Assembly: GCA_004295085.1 (NCBI GenBank) | Contig: SHNF01000009.1 | Coordinates: 372,001-436,000 of the forward strand | Source of the DNA: Planctomycetota bacterium | GTDB lineage: Bacteria > Planctomycetota > UBA1135 | DNA length: 64,000 nt | Direction: 5' to 3' | Part shown: piece after piece, positions 1 through 7,685 of the stretch | How positions within the stretch are numbered: position 1 is the first letter of the stretch | Layout: every line of letters starts with the position of its first letter | Made by a program: the position numbers and the translations under genes | Notes under the pieces: model-generated | The model's input: only the letters and a program-made list of their open reading frames with translations | The model's database searches: none | What the model was told of the DNA's origin: nothing

Positions 1-2
1 TG

Positions 3-947
3 GAGAAGGTGGACGCGGCCGTCATCACCAACGTGGCCGAGGATCACCTGGGCGAGTGGGGAGCGACCTGCCTGGACGACTTGGTGGAGGCGAAATTCGT
101 GATCCGCCGGGCGGCGCGCGCGCTGGTCCTCAACGCCGACGACCCGGCCGTGCGCGCCCGCGGCCAGCGCGTCGAGCGCCCGGTCATCTGGTTCTCGCGG
201 CGCAGCGACGATCCGCTGGTCCAGGTCCACCGCGAACGCGGCGGCCGGGCCTGCCTGGTGCGCGACGGCTTCCTGACCTGGTGCGCCGGGTCGCGCGAGG
301 CGCGCCTCGTCGCCGTGGCGGACATCCCGATCACCGCGGGCGGCGCCGCGCGCCACAACGTCGAGAACGCGCTGGGAGCCGCTGCCGCGGCCATGGTGCT
401 CGGCCTGGCGCCGCCCGCCATCGCGGCGGGGCTGCGCGGCTTCGAGAGCACGCCCGAGGAGAACCCGGGCCGGCTCAACCTGTTCGAGCTGGGCGGCGCG
501 CGCGCCATCGTGGATTTCGCCCACAACCCGCACGGCATGGCTGCCATCCTGGACATGGCGCTGAGCATGCCGGCCCGACGCCGCGCGCTGCTGGTGGGCC
601 AGGCCGGCGACCGCGACGACCACAGCATCCGCGAGTTCGCGCGCAGCGCCTGGCGCGCCTGCCCCGAGCTGGTCGTCATCAAGGAGATGCGCAAGTACCT
701 GCGCGGCCGCGCGGAGGGCGAGGTGCCGCGCATCATCGAGGACGAGCTGCGCCGGCTCGGCGCCCCGGATTCCGCCATCGTCCACGCGCCGTCCGAGATG
801 GAAGCGGTGCGCGTGGCCCTGAGATGGGCGCAGGCCGGCGACCTGCTGCTGCTGCTGAGCCACGCCGAGCGCGAGTCCGTCCTGGCCTTGCTGCGCCGGC
901 TGCGCGACCAGGGCTGGCGCCCCGGGCAGCCGCTCCCCGGCGCCTAG
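3..947 (+). CDS. Mur ligase family protein, cyanophycin-synthetase-like C-terminal part (5' truncated by window edge)
   Basis: The reading frame is open to the window edge, so the start lies upstream. The visible 314 residues match the central and C-terminal domains of Mur-type ATP-dependent amino-acid ligases. AVITNVAEDHLGEWG near the beginning is the conserved motif around the nucleotide/Mg site, and VDFAHNPHGMAAI near residue 170 starts the C-terminal ligase domain. Among Mur ligases this arrangement resembles the Mur half of cyanophycin synthetase and its stand-alone relatives more than MurC-F. The ATP-grasp half that would confirm cyanophycin synthetase would lie outside the window. It is convergent with the lipoprotein gene, with only 13 bases between stop codons. 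The family is clear; the substrate is not. Confidence 0.75.
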   Translation, partial: EKVDAAVITNVAEDHLGEWGATCLDDLVEAKFVIRRAARALVLNADDPAVRARGQRVERPVIWFSRRSDDPLVQVHRERGGRACLVRDGFLTWCAGSREARLVAVADIPITAGGAARHNVENALGAAAAAMVLGLAPPAIAAGLRGFESTPEENPGRLNLFELGGARAIVDFAHNPHGMAAILDMALSMPARRRALLVGQAGDRDDHSIREFARSAWRACPELVVIKEMRKYLRGRAEGEVPRIIEDELRRLGAPDSAIVHAPSEMEAVRVALRWAQAGDLLLLLSHAERESVLALLRRLRDQGWRPGQPLPGA

Positions 948-960
948 GAGCGCGCCGGCG

Positions 961-2004
961 CTAGTCGCGCATCGAGCCCAGCACGACGTTCAGCTCGTCC
1001 ACGGGCAGAGAGCCGACCACGTACACCGTGCTGGCTTCGCCGTCGCTGCCGGCGATCTCGCCCTCCGCCACGCTGATGCCGCCGATCGTGCAGTTGCGGG
1101 CGAACACGAGCGTACCCGCAGGCTGCCCGCCCGACGGCGTCACGCGCTGCTGCGCGACCAGCAGCACCTGCAGTCCGTCGTCGTACACCTCCAGGTACAG
1201 AGGCGCCACGCTTGTATCCAGCGGCTGCAGCACCAGGCGCTGCGCGGCGCCGAAGCCGTACGGGATGTAATCGGCGCGCAGGGGACGGAAACCGAGCTGC
1301 GCGTGGTCCAGCTCGCTGCCGGTGTACGGGTGATCCACGGTGCTGGGCTGCGACCACACGACGTTGCTCAGGTCCGGGCTCAGGTCCAGCGCAGCGCCCT
1401 GCAGGCGCTGCTGCTCCGTGCCCTGGGCGTCGATGAGCGCCCAGCCCAGCAGCATCCGGCTGTCCACGTCCACGGACATCTCGACCGTGCCGAAGCCGTG
1501 GCGCGAGCGCGCGCGGTACACCTGGCACGGCCGCGACGCGACGGTGGTGGTCCCCGGCACCTCTTCCCAGACGTAGTTCTGCCGGGCGCGCAGCGCGTCG
1601 CGCAGGTGCGCGTCGCGGTATTTCACCATGTAGCGCTGGCGGTTTTCGTAGGTCGCCTGCAGCTCCTGGGCGGGCGGCCCGAAGCCCGATTGCGCGTCCG
1701 GGGCGAAGCCGGTGACGTCGAGACGGATCCCGCCCTGTCCGTCGGACTGGAGCAGCTCGCGATACCGCAGCAGAGCGCCGCCGCCGGACGCCACCTGGAA
1801 TTCCCGGGTGACGCGCGCCAGGAACTCCTCCGGGTGCTGCACGTCGGGCACGGTGACGGTGAGCAGCCGGCCGCCGCCGCCCGACTGGCCGGAGAGCGCG
1901 GCCTGGCCGGCTGTGGCGCCGGCCGGGTTGCCGGCCTGGAAACACCCCGCGGCGACCGTGCCCAACAGCAGCGCCAGTCCGCGGAGGCCGGCAGCCGGGC
2001 TCAC
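961..2004 (-). CDS. Secreted lipoprotein, possibly RseB/LolA-like, third gene of a sigma factor operon
   Basis: This 347-residue protein begins with a GTG whose GTGA overlaps the TGA stop of the preceding anti-sigma-like gene, which fixes the start and implies translational coupling. The N-terminus has a lipoprotein signal (hydrophobic LALLLGTV then AAGC), so it is probably anchored at the outside of the cytoplasmic membrane or in the outer membrane. The mature part is rich in beta strands. Its last 60 residues (IGGISVAEGEIAGSDGE, then STVYVVGSLPVDELNVV) look like the end of DUF4367- or RseB-type domains that follow anti-sigma factors. By analogy with the RpoE-RseA-RseB system it could sense envelope or lipid stress. 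That role is inference from gene order and fold resemblance only. Confidence 0.6.
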   Translation of the reverse strand: MSPAAGLRGLALLLGTVAAGCFQAGNPAGATAGQAALSGQSGGGGRLLTVTVPDVQHPEEFLARVTREFQVASGGGALLRYRELLQSDGQGGIRLDVTGFAPDAQSGFGPPAQELQATYENRQRYMVKYRDAHLRDALRARQNYVWEEVPGTTTVASRPCQVYRARSRHGFGTVEMSVDVDSRMLLGWALIDAQGTEQQRLQGAALDLSPDLSNVVWSQPSTVDHPYTGSELDHAQLGFRPLRADYIPYGFGAAQRLVLQPLDTSVAPLYLEVYDDGLQVLLVAQQRVTPSGGQPAGTLVFARNCTIGGISVAEGEIAGSDGEASTVYVVGSLPVDELNVVLGSMRD

Positions 2005-2417
2005 AGCGGCCGCTCCACGGAGGGCGCGCCGAGCGACGCCGCCAGGGCGCGCGCAACGGGGCTCAGCTCCTCGGGCCGCACCGACACGGCCACCACGCGC
2101 TCCCGGAATTGAGCGCGCCGTGCGGCGTGCCTGGCCTGGATTTCCCCGGCGGAGAAGCCGGAGCTTGGCAGCAGCAGCAGGAACCCGGCACCGGCAGCGA
2201 GCAACAAGGCCGCGGCAGCCAGCGCCTGGCGCGAGACGCGCGGCGTCCGGCGCAAGGGCACGATCCGGCCGGAACGGGCCAGCTCCGCCACCGCCGGCTG
2301 CACGCGATCCCACAGCTCAGCGGGAGCGCGGCACTGCTCCATGCGCGCCAGCGCCACCCGATCCCACAGCTCCGGCGGCGCCGGAACACCATCCAGCGAA
2401 CGCAGGGCGTCCTGCAT
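2001..2417 (-). CDS. Single-pass membrane protein, probable anti-sigma factor
   Basis: The gene encodes 138 residues from the ATG at 2417. About 60 hydrophilic N-terminal residues are followed by a strongly hydrophobic segment (about 65-85, ALAAAALLLAAGAGFLLLL) and a short tail outside the membrane. This is the topology of anti-sigma factors that hold an ECF sigma factor at the membrane. The cytoplasmic part lacks the usual zinc anti-sigma motif (HxxxCxxC). It carries a short internal duplication instead: APPELWDRV and, about 18 residues later, APAELWDRV. It lies 59 bases downstream of an ECF sigma gene and overlaps the downstream lipoprotein gene by 4 bases. The anti-sigma role rests on position and topology. 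Confidence 0.6.
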   Translation of the reverse strand: MQDALRSLDGVPAPPELWDRVALARMEQCRAPAELWDRVQPAVAELARSGRIVPLRRTPRVSRQALAAAALLLAAGAGFLLLLPSSGFSAGEIQARHAARRAQFRERVVAVSVRPEELSPVARALAASLGAPSVERPL

Positions 2418-2476
2418 TGACGCTGGCAGCGGTATGGGTTCGCGGTCGGGATCCAAGGCGTTTGCGGGGGGGCGGG

Positions 2477-3100
2477 TTACGGTTCGAGGTAGCTCTCGCC
2501 GCCGTGATGGGTCAGGAACTCCCGGAGGGCGGCGTGGGCGCGGTTCAGGCGAGATTTCACGGTTCCCAGGTTGCACTCCAGGATCTCCGCGATCTCCTCG
2601 TAACTCAATCCCTGCACGTAGCGCAGGACGAGCAGGCTGGAGAAGCGCGGGTTGATGCTGGACAACGCCTGCTGCACGAGATCGCGGGACTCTTCCGTTT
2701 CCGTGCGCACCAGCGGGTCGCTGGCCGTGGGGTCGGTGGAGAGCTCTTGCACGCTCTCTCCTTCCCCGTTTCCGAGCATGATGGAGACAGGACCATGCGT
2801 GGTCTCCAGACGCCGCCGCCGCACGTCGATGGCGGCATTCACGGCGATGCGGTAGACCCAGGAAGAGAAGCGACTGCGGAAGCCGAACTCATGCACTCGG
2901 CGCGCCAGCGTGACCAGGGTCTCCTGAGCGGCGTCAAGCGCGTCTTCTTCATTCCCCGTGACCCGCAAGCAGACGGTGTAAACCCGGTTCTTGTAAAGAA
3001 CGAACAACTGCCGGTAAGCCTCCTCGAAGTCCGCCCCGGACGCATTCTGGCAGCGCCGGACGAGGTCCCAATCGGGGTCGGTCAAGGAAGCGGCTCGCAA
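2477..3100 (-). CDS. ECF-type RNA polymerase sigma factor
   Basis: The 207-residue protein contains sigma-70 region 2 at about residues 30-95, with EEDALDAAQETLVTLARR as the core-binding helix and a following SWVYRIAVNAAIDVRRRR. Region 4 is at about 140-195, with LRYVQGLSYEEIAEILECN and GTVKSRLNRAHAALREFL as the helix-turn-helix. It lacks regions 1 and 3, as group IV sigma factors do. The longest reading begins at TTG (3100); an in-frame TAG lies 16 codons upstream with no ATG or GTG between, so the start is TTG here or the TTG five codons further in. It heads a sigma / anti-sigma / lipoprotein operon and probably autoregulates it (family habit, not shown here). Confidence 0.9.
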   Translation of the reverse strand: MRAASLTDPDWDLVRRCQNASGADFEEAYRQLFVLYKNRVYTVCLRVTGNEEDALDAAQETLVTLARRVHEFGFRSRFSSWVYRIAVNAAIDVRRRRLETTHGPVSIMLGNGEGESVQELSTDPTASDPLVRTETEESRDLVQQALSSINPRFSSLLVLRYVQGLSYEEIAEILECNLGTVKSRLNRAHAALREFLTHHGGESYLEP

Positions 3101-3203
3101 CTTGGACGAGGGGGCCTGGTGAAGAGTTCCTGGATTCCGTGCAAACTACGGAAAGTCCTGTGGATGCAGGATTTCCGCCGGTAATGCTAACAGTTTTCCG
3201 GAG

Positions 3204-4175
3204 CTAGCCGCCGAGCAGACCGACCACGTCCAGCAGAACATACTGGTCTCCGACCGTGGCCGAGCAGGTGGCGAAGCAGATGGCTCCGGCCATGGATTCG
3301 CAGCTGGCGTCCACCACCTGGTAGAGGACCCGCCCGCCACCGAGGTTGGCGATAGGCACCAGCACCTGGTAGCACACCTGGTCGGGACGGTTCTCCCCGA
3401 TCGAGCCCTCGCCCGGCTCCAGGGGGAACAAGCCGCCCGTGCCGCCGCCCGGCTCGCCCCCGCCACCGCCCTGGTTGAGATGGGCGCTGCCACCGGTGAC
3501 CAGGCTTCCGATGCCGACATTGTTGTCCCCGGTGTAGAGGGACATCGGGCGGAGCTGGACCAGGATGCCGTCCACCATGGTGAAGGGGATCTGGTCCGTG
3601 ACCAGCATATCGTCCGTGATGGCCCGGTAGGCGAGTGAGGATTCTCCGGCGCTTTCGAAGGCTGAACGCGGGAGCCGGTAGGTGACGGAACGCAACCTCC
3701 ACTGGGGCGTGTTGGGCGCCGGCGCCAACCCGGTCTCCACCTGGTAGCGGCGCAACTGGCCGCTGGGCACGGTCATCGTGCGGTCGTGGAGGACCCAGAA
3801 GCTGGCCAGGCCGATCACGTAGCTGCGCGACAGCAGGAAGGTCTGGACATACAGCTCATTGCCCAGGGCGTAGGCGTCCACGTACAGGGCCGGCGCGGCG
3901 GCCGCGATGGTGTCCTGCGCCACCAGGGGATCGGCACCCAGGACCATCTCCTCGGTGTCGGTGTAGCCGTCCCCGTCCGTATCAGCCAGGTCTACGGCAG
4001 TTCCGAGGCGCACCTCGAGCGCGTCGTCCAGACCGTCGCCATCGGTGTCCAGGAGCGGCACCCAACCTTCGTCCGAAGCGTGCAGATCGCGCCCCGAGGA
4101 GGGCAGCAGGCCAAGACCCGCCAGCAGCCCACCCACGCTCAGCGCGGTGAAGGAGGCGTTGGTGAGAAAGCGCAT
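3204..4175 (-). CDS. Secreted protein with thrombospondin type 3 calcium-binding repeats
   Basis: Starting at the ATG at 4175, the protein has 323 residues, a hydrophobic signal region (about 7-26) and then two calcium-binding repeats, DTDGDGLDDALEVRLGT and DTDGDGYTDTEEMVLGAD, within residues 40-85. These DxDxDG loops are the thrombospondin type 3 type found in many exported planctomycete and myxobacterial proteins. The remaining 230 residues are unrecognised, predicted beta-rich, and include a Gly-rich linker (LNQGGGGGEPGGGTGG) followed by a Cys-containing tail. An upstream in-frame extension lacks a signal sequence, so the ATG before the hydrophobic stretch was preferred. Likely an exported structural or adhesive protein; no enzymatic motif seen. 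Confidence 0.7.
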   Translation of the reverse strand: MRFLTNASFTALSVGGLLAGLGLLPSSGRDLHASDEGWVPLLDTDGDGLDDALEVRLGTAVDLADTDGDGYTDTEEMVLGADPLVAQDTIAAAAPALYVDAYALGNELYVQTFLLSRSYVIGLASFWVLHDRTMTVPSGQLRRYQVETGLAPAPNTPQWRLRSVTYRLPRSAFESAGESSLAYRAITDDMLVTDQIPFTMVDGILVQLRPMSLYTGDNNVGIGSLVTGGSAHLNQGGGGGEPGGGTGGLFPLEPGEGSIGENRPDQVCYQVLVPIANLGGGRVLYQVVDASCESMAGAICFATCSATVGDQYVLLDVVGLLGG

Positions 4176-4388
4176 TGGTCCGAGGGTTGCCGTGGTCCGG
4201 CGGCGGGGGATGGGCCCACCGGGCGTCAGTGGGGACCACCTGAAGCCTGCCCCGCCCCAAGTTAGGGGCAAGGGCCTCATAGGGTAACCCGGTTTTGTCC
4301 CTGTCGCAAAGCTCCTATTCCAGGTGCAATGACAAGAGTAAATCGGTACCGCCCCGCAACTGGCCGGAGCCCGCGCGCGCCAGGACGC

Positions 4389-4394
4389 TATCCT
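4389..4394 (+). promoter_or_regulatory. TATCCT -10-like element upstream of the tRNA genes
   Basis: TATCCT lies 14 bases before the first base of tRNA-Arg. The same hexamer recurs shortly upstream of several protein genes in this window, so it is a candidate -10 box. No convincing -35 was seen. Confidence 0.4.
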
Positions 4395-4408
4395 TTCCCG
4401 GCTCGGCT

Positions 4409-4485
4409 GCGCCCGTAGCTCAGTTGGATAGAGCGACAGCCTCCGGAGCTGTAGGTCGCACGTTCGAATCGTGCCGGGCGCACCA
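4409..4485 (+). tRNA. tRNA-Arg (anticodon CCG)
   Basis: A complete cloverleaf folds here: acceptor GCGCCCG pairs with CGGGCGC, D stem GCTC/GAGC, anticodon stem ACAGC/GCTGT around the loop CTCCGGA, and T stem GCACG/CGTGC with loop TTCGAAT. The anticodon is CCG, reading the Arg codon CGG. The CCA end is encoded (4483-4485). It probably shares a transcript with the tRNA-Asn 27 bases downstream. Confidence 0.97.
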
Positions 4486-4512
4486 TCCTTGCAGGCCCTC
4501 GCAGTTCCTGCT

Positions 4513-4588
4513 TGGGGTGTAGCTCAATTGGTGGAGCAGCGGACTGTTAATCCGCAGGTTGGAGGTTCGAGACCTCCCGCCCCAGCCA
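4513..4588 (+). tRNA. tRNA-Asn (anticodon GTT)
   Basis: The cloverleaf is complete: acceptor TGGGGTG pairs with CGCCCCA (one G-T), D stem GCTC/GAGC, anticodon stem GCGGA/TCCGC around loop CTGTTAA, and T stem GGAGG/CCTCC with loop TTCGAGA. The anticodon GTT reads Asn codons. The CCA end is encoded (4586-4588). The 3' end comes within 13 bases of the convergent FecR-like gene. Confidence 0.97.
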
Positions 4589-4600
4589 GCAGGGACGAGC

Positions 4601-5587
4601 TCAATCGGCCCAGCCGAGATGCTCGCGCCAGCTCTCGAGCTCATCCTCGGCGCCGGCAAGCAGGCCCTCGCGCGAAACCTCCGGCGGCGGCGGGGCCAGC
4701 GCCGCCAGGCGCTCATAGACGCGCTCCCGCACGCCGGGACTGGGATGGCGCAGCAGGTGCCACAGCGTGAGGCTGTCCTGCTCGCGCTCCGTCGCCAGCA
4801 CGACCTCGAGCGCCTCCTCCATGCCGGCCCCGGGATCCTTCGCCGCCGACGGCCGGTCCAGGTAGGCCACTGCCTCGCGCCAGGTCTCCGGCGCGTCGTC
4901 CCAGGTAGGCGTGCCGGGGCCGGTGTCCGGGTAGGCGCGCACCGAAGCGTGCGCCGGCACCAGCGCCTCGCGCGCCGCGGCCTCGAAGGACACGCGCCCC
5001 GAGATGACGCGCAGCAGCGTGCTGCCGTCCGCGAGCACCGTGGCGGAGTACACGCAGCCGAGGTCCACCGCCGTGCCCGCCGGAGTGCCCACCTGGAACA
5101 GGCGCGGCGCGGCGAAGATGCTCGCGGTCAGCGTCCCGCCCTCCAGGTACAACTCGTATTCGGCGTCGCCGGAGCGCGGATGCTCCACGCGCAGGCGCGA
5201 ATCCGGCTCCAGGACCACGGAGCCGATGTCGCCGACGTGCAGGCGCGCGCGCGTGTGCGCGCCGGTGCGGATGCGGTCGCCGGCCTGCACGCCGCCGCCT
5301 CCGCCGCCATCCACCTGCGGCACGCCGGACAGGACCTCAAGCACGTAGGACGGCTCCACCCCGCCGCGCTCGCCGGCGAGAAGCCATGCCACCGCGCCGG
5401 CCGCAAGCAGCACGCCAGCGGCGGAGGCGAGCCGCCCCCAGCGGCGCCACGCGCCGGCCTCTCCGGACCTCGGCGCCTCCAGTTGCGGCAGCTCTCCCTT
5501 CCAGCGGAAGCGCTCCAGCTTGCGCTCCAGCTCCGCCACTTGCGGATCCGGAGGTCCGCTGCGATCCCACAGGTAGTCGTCGCTCAT
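4601..5587 (-). CDS. FecR-like membrane protein, partner of the upstream ECF sigma factor
   Basis: The 328-residue protein starts at an ATG overlapping the sigma factor stop (ATGA, 5584-5587), so the two are translationally coupled. A coiled, charged N-terminus (about 1-48, with PQVAELERKLERFRWKGELP) precedes one transmembrane helix (about 52-71). An outer FecR-type beta domain follows at about 85-215 (GDRIRTGAHTRARLHVGD, LEGGTLTASI and TPAGTAVDLGCVYSATV match the usual FecR sequence pattern). The C-terminus (about 250-328) looks helical and HEAT-like (LWHLLRHPSPGVRERVYERL). FecR proteins pass an outside signal to a cytoplasmic ECF sigma factor, so this is probably its regulator. Confidence 0.75.
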   Translation of the reverse strand: MSDDYLWDRSGPPDPQVAELERKLERFRWKGELPQLEAPRSGEAGAWRRWGRLASAAGVLLAAGAVAWLLAGERGGVEPSYVLEVLSGVPQVDGGGGGGVQAGDRIRTGAHTRARLHVGDIGSVVLEPDSRLRVEHPRSGDAEYELYLEGGTLTASIFAAPRLFQVGTPAGTAVDLGCVYSATVLADGSTLLRVISGRVSFEAAAREALVPAHASVRAYPDTGPGTPTWDDAPETWREAVAYLDRPSAAKDPGAGMEEALEVVLATEREQDSLTLWHLLRHPSPGVRERVYERLAALAPPPPEVSREGLLAGAEDELESWREHLGWAD

Positions 5588-6135
5588 GTCCAGCCCTCGC
5601 TCGCCAGCTCCTCTCTCAGCAGCTTCATTCCGCGGCTCAGGTTGACGCGCACCGAGCCGTGCGTCATTCCGGTCGCTTCCGCGATCTCGGGGCCCGTCAT
5701 GCCCTCCACCAGCCGCATCGCCAGGGTCTCCCGATAGGCGTCCGGCAGCCGGCGCAGCACCGCCAGCACCTCGCTGCCGTCCCCGGCCTCCGGCCGCGGG
5801 TCCGACAGCGCCGAAGGCAGGGGCTTCGGTGCGCGCACCCCGCGGCTGTGAAAGCGCCGCCCCAGGTTGCGGGCGATGCCTCCCAGCCAGCCGCCCACAC
5901 GCTCCTCCTCGCGCAGCGTGTCCAGCCCGCGCCATGCCGCCAGGAACACCTCCTGCGCCAAGTCATCGGCCTCCTGCGGCGGCACCATGCTCAGCAGCAC
6001 GCCGTGCACCATGCGCGCGTGCCGTTCGTACAGTCCGCGGAACGCCTCCCGGTCGCCGCCACGCGCCCGCTGGATCAGGCCCGCGGCGTCGCTCCCGCTT
6101 CTCGCGGGCACCGCGGCCAGTTGAGCGCGCTCCAC
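5584..6135 (-). CDS. ECF-type RNA polymerase sigma factor
   Basis: Region 2 (DDLAQEVFLAAWRGLDTLRE, then VGGWLGGIARNLGRRFHSRG) and region 4 (LAMRLVEGMTGPEIAEATGM with THGSVRVNLSRGMKLLREEL) are clear. I chose the GTG at 6135 because it follows the upstream gene by 16 bases, has GGACGG just before it, and gives a normal-length N-terminus. An ATG at 6198, inside the upstream gene and preceded by GGAG, would add 21 atypical residues and cannot be excluded. The gene sits between a secreted protein and a FecR-like regulator on one transcript. Confidence 0.88.
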   Translation of the reverse strand: MERAQLAAVPARSGSDAAGLIQRARGGDREAFRGLYERHARMVHGVLLSMVPPQEADDLAQEVFLAAWRGLDTLREEERVGGWLGGIARNLGRRFHSRGVRAPKPLPSALSDPRPEAGDGSEVLAVLRRLPDAYRETLAMRLVEGMTGPEIAEATGMTHGSVRVNLSRGMKLLREELASEGWT

Positions 6136-6151
6136 CGCCCGTCCAGCGTAC

Positions 6152-6865
6152 TCAGCGCTGCGCCAGCTCGCGTTCCAGGTAAGGGCAGAGCTCTTCATAC
6201 TTCTCCACGCCGAGGATCTGCCCGGCGGTCCCCAGGATGTTGCGGCGCAGCCGGACGTCCGCGGGCGACGCCAGCTCCACCGCCTTGTGCAGGTGGTCCA
6301 GGTGGCGCTTGCCCTTGCCTGGCATCCCCCATGTGGCCAGGGCCGATCCGAGCTCGCGCGCCGCGTCGCCGGGACGCAGCAGCGCCGCCTTCTCCAGCGC
6401 CGGCTCCGGGTCCGCCTTCTCCAGCGACCCCATCTGCAGCAGCGCGCCCTGCGCGTAGCCGAGGTCGAACCAGCGCAGGCCCATCACCGGCTGCGCGGTG
6501 GGCGTGCCCCCCACTCCAGCCAGCTCGCCGTCCACGATGCGCCGGCGCAGCTCGGCCAGCAGCTTCTCCACCACGTCCCCCGACTTCTTGCCGCGCTCCA
6601 GGTACAGCGCCGCGCGCCGGATCGTCTCCATGTGCACCAGCGGGTCGTCGCTCGCGTCCAGGATCGCGACCGTGTCGGCGACCAGGCGCCCCAGGTCGTA
6701 GTCCTTCAAGGCCCCGAAGGCGTCCCCGGTGTTCCAGGGCAGCGATTTCGCCTCCCCGATGTCCAGCGGGAAACAGATGGCCGGCGGGCCGATGGTCTTG
6801 TCCGCCGGGGAGTGGGCGGGCGCCGCCAGCGCGACGCCCAGGACAAGCAAGGAGGTGCACAGCAT
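6152..6865 (-). CDS. Secreted protein of unknown function, first gene of sigma/FecR operon
   Basis: The protein has 237 residues with a short signal peptide (MLCTSLLVLGVALAAPAHS, cleavage likely after AAPA or AHS). The mature part is mostly helical with evenly spaced Leu and Ala residues (ALYLERGKKSGDVVEKLLAE, LDHLHKAVELASPADVRLRR), somewhat like helical repeat scaffolds, but no named domain was recognised. It lies directly upstream of the ECF sigma gene on the same strand and probably shares its transcript, so its level may be tied to that sigma factor. Divergent from the toxin-antitoxin operon; 130 bases separate the two start codons. Confidence 0.6.
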   Translation of the reverse strand: MLCTSLLVLGVALAAPAHSPADKTIGPPAICFPLDIGEAKSLPWNTGDAFGALKDYDLGRLVADTVAILDASDDPLVHMETIRRAALYLERGKKSGDVVEKLLAELRRRIVDGELAGVGGTPTAQPVMGLRWFDLGYAQGALLQMGSLEKADPEPALEKAALLRPGDAARELGSALATWGMPGKGKRHLDHLHKAVELASPADVRLRRNILGTAGQILGVEKYEELCPYLERELAQR

Positions 6866-6966
6866 TCGGAAGTCCTCTCTTCGCAGTAGTGGCCGCGCGG
6901 CTCCCTGTTGTTAGCCGCACAAGGCTTGCGGAGCCGCCTTCCGCGCTTGCGCCCCCAGCCGCCCCG

Positions 6967-6988
6967 TATAGACTGGTCGTCGACCAGT
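6967..6988 (+). promoter_or_regulatory. Likely promoter and operator of the toxin-antitoxin operon
   Basis: TATAGA (6967-6972) resembles a -10 box and runs straight into a perfect inverted repeat, ACTGGTCG-T-CGACCAGT (6972-6988), ending 7 bases before the antitoxin ATG. Phd-type antitoxins usually repress their own operon by binding such palindromes, so this is a candidate autoregulatory site. Confidence 0.5.
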
Positions 6989-6995
6989 TCGACCC

Positions 6996-7256
6996 ATGCC
7001 CGCTGGCCCTGCCAAGAAGACGACTGTCGGCGCCTATGAGGCGAAGACGCACCTGCCCCGGCTCCTCGATCGCGTCGAGAAGGGGGAGCGGATCGTCATC
7101 ACCCGGCTGGGCGTGCCGGTGGCCGTGCTGATCCCGTATGCCCGCTCGATGCGGAAGGACGTGGACAGTGTGGTCTCCGAACTCATGCAATTCCACAAGG
7201 GCAAGCGCCTCGGAAAGTACACGCTCAGGGAGCTGATCGAAGAGGGTCGCAGGTGA
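6996..7256 (+). CDS. Type II antitoxin, Phd/YefM family
   Basis: This 86-residue protein has the Phd/YefM N-terminal fold: VGAYEAKTHLPRLLDRVEKG followed by ERIVITRLGVPVAVLIPY is the classic family signature for dimerisation and DNA binding. The C-terminal part (about 50-86) is charged and probably wraps the toxin. Its TGA overlaps the GTG start of the PIN-domain gene by GTGA, as is normal for toxin-antitoxin pairs. A palindrome just upstream could be its operator. Confidence 0.88.
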   Translation: MPAGPAKKTTVGAYEAKTHLPRLLDRVEKGERIVITRLGVPVAVLIPYARSMRKDVDSVVSELMQFHKGKRLGKYTLRELIEEGRR

Positions 7257-7672
7257 GCGCCTTTGTGCTGGATTGCTCGATCGCCATGGCATGGTGCTTC
7301 GAAGAGCAGGCGGACTCCGGCGTGCTCGGTTTTCTCCGTCTGACCAAGGAACGCGGGGCCTCCGTTCCTGGACTGTGGCCCTTGGAGGTGGCCAACACAT
7401 TGCTGGCGGCGGAGCGACGCCGCCTGTTCCCCGAGGCCGAGTCCACGCGCTTCCTGGACCTGATCGCCCACCTCCCCATCCACGTGGATGAGGCCACGGC
7501 GGACAAGGCCTCTTCGACAACCATGGCACTGGCCAGGGCGCACGGGCTGACCGCCTACGACGCCGCGTACCTCGAACTGGCTGTGCGACTCGGCATCCCA
7601 TTGGCCACAAGGGACAAGGGTCTGGAGAAGGCCGCCGTCCGCTGTGGCGTCAGCTGCCTGAGTTCGGCTTGA
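7253..7672 (+). CDS. PIN-domain toxin ribonuclease, VapC-like
   Basis: The 139-residue protein has the acidic PIN active-site residues in order: Asp in FVLDCSIAMAW (residue 7), Glu in PLEVANTL (about residue 43), Asp in GLTAYDAAYLELA (about residue 103) and Asp in LATRDKGLEKAA (about residue 121). VapC toxins cut tRNA or rRNA with Mg in the cytoplasm. It starts with GTG overlapping the antitoxin stop. Length and motif spacing are normal, so the toxin should be intact. Confidence 0.88.
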   Translation: MSAFVLDCSIAMAWCFEEQADSGVLGFLRLTKERGASVPGLWPLEVANTLLAAERRRLFPEAESTRFLDLIAHLPIHVDEATADKASSTTMALARAHGLTAYDAAYLELAVRLGIPLATRDKGLEKAAVRCGVSCLSSA

Positions 7673-7685
7673 TGTTGGTCGTCCG

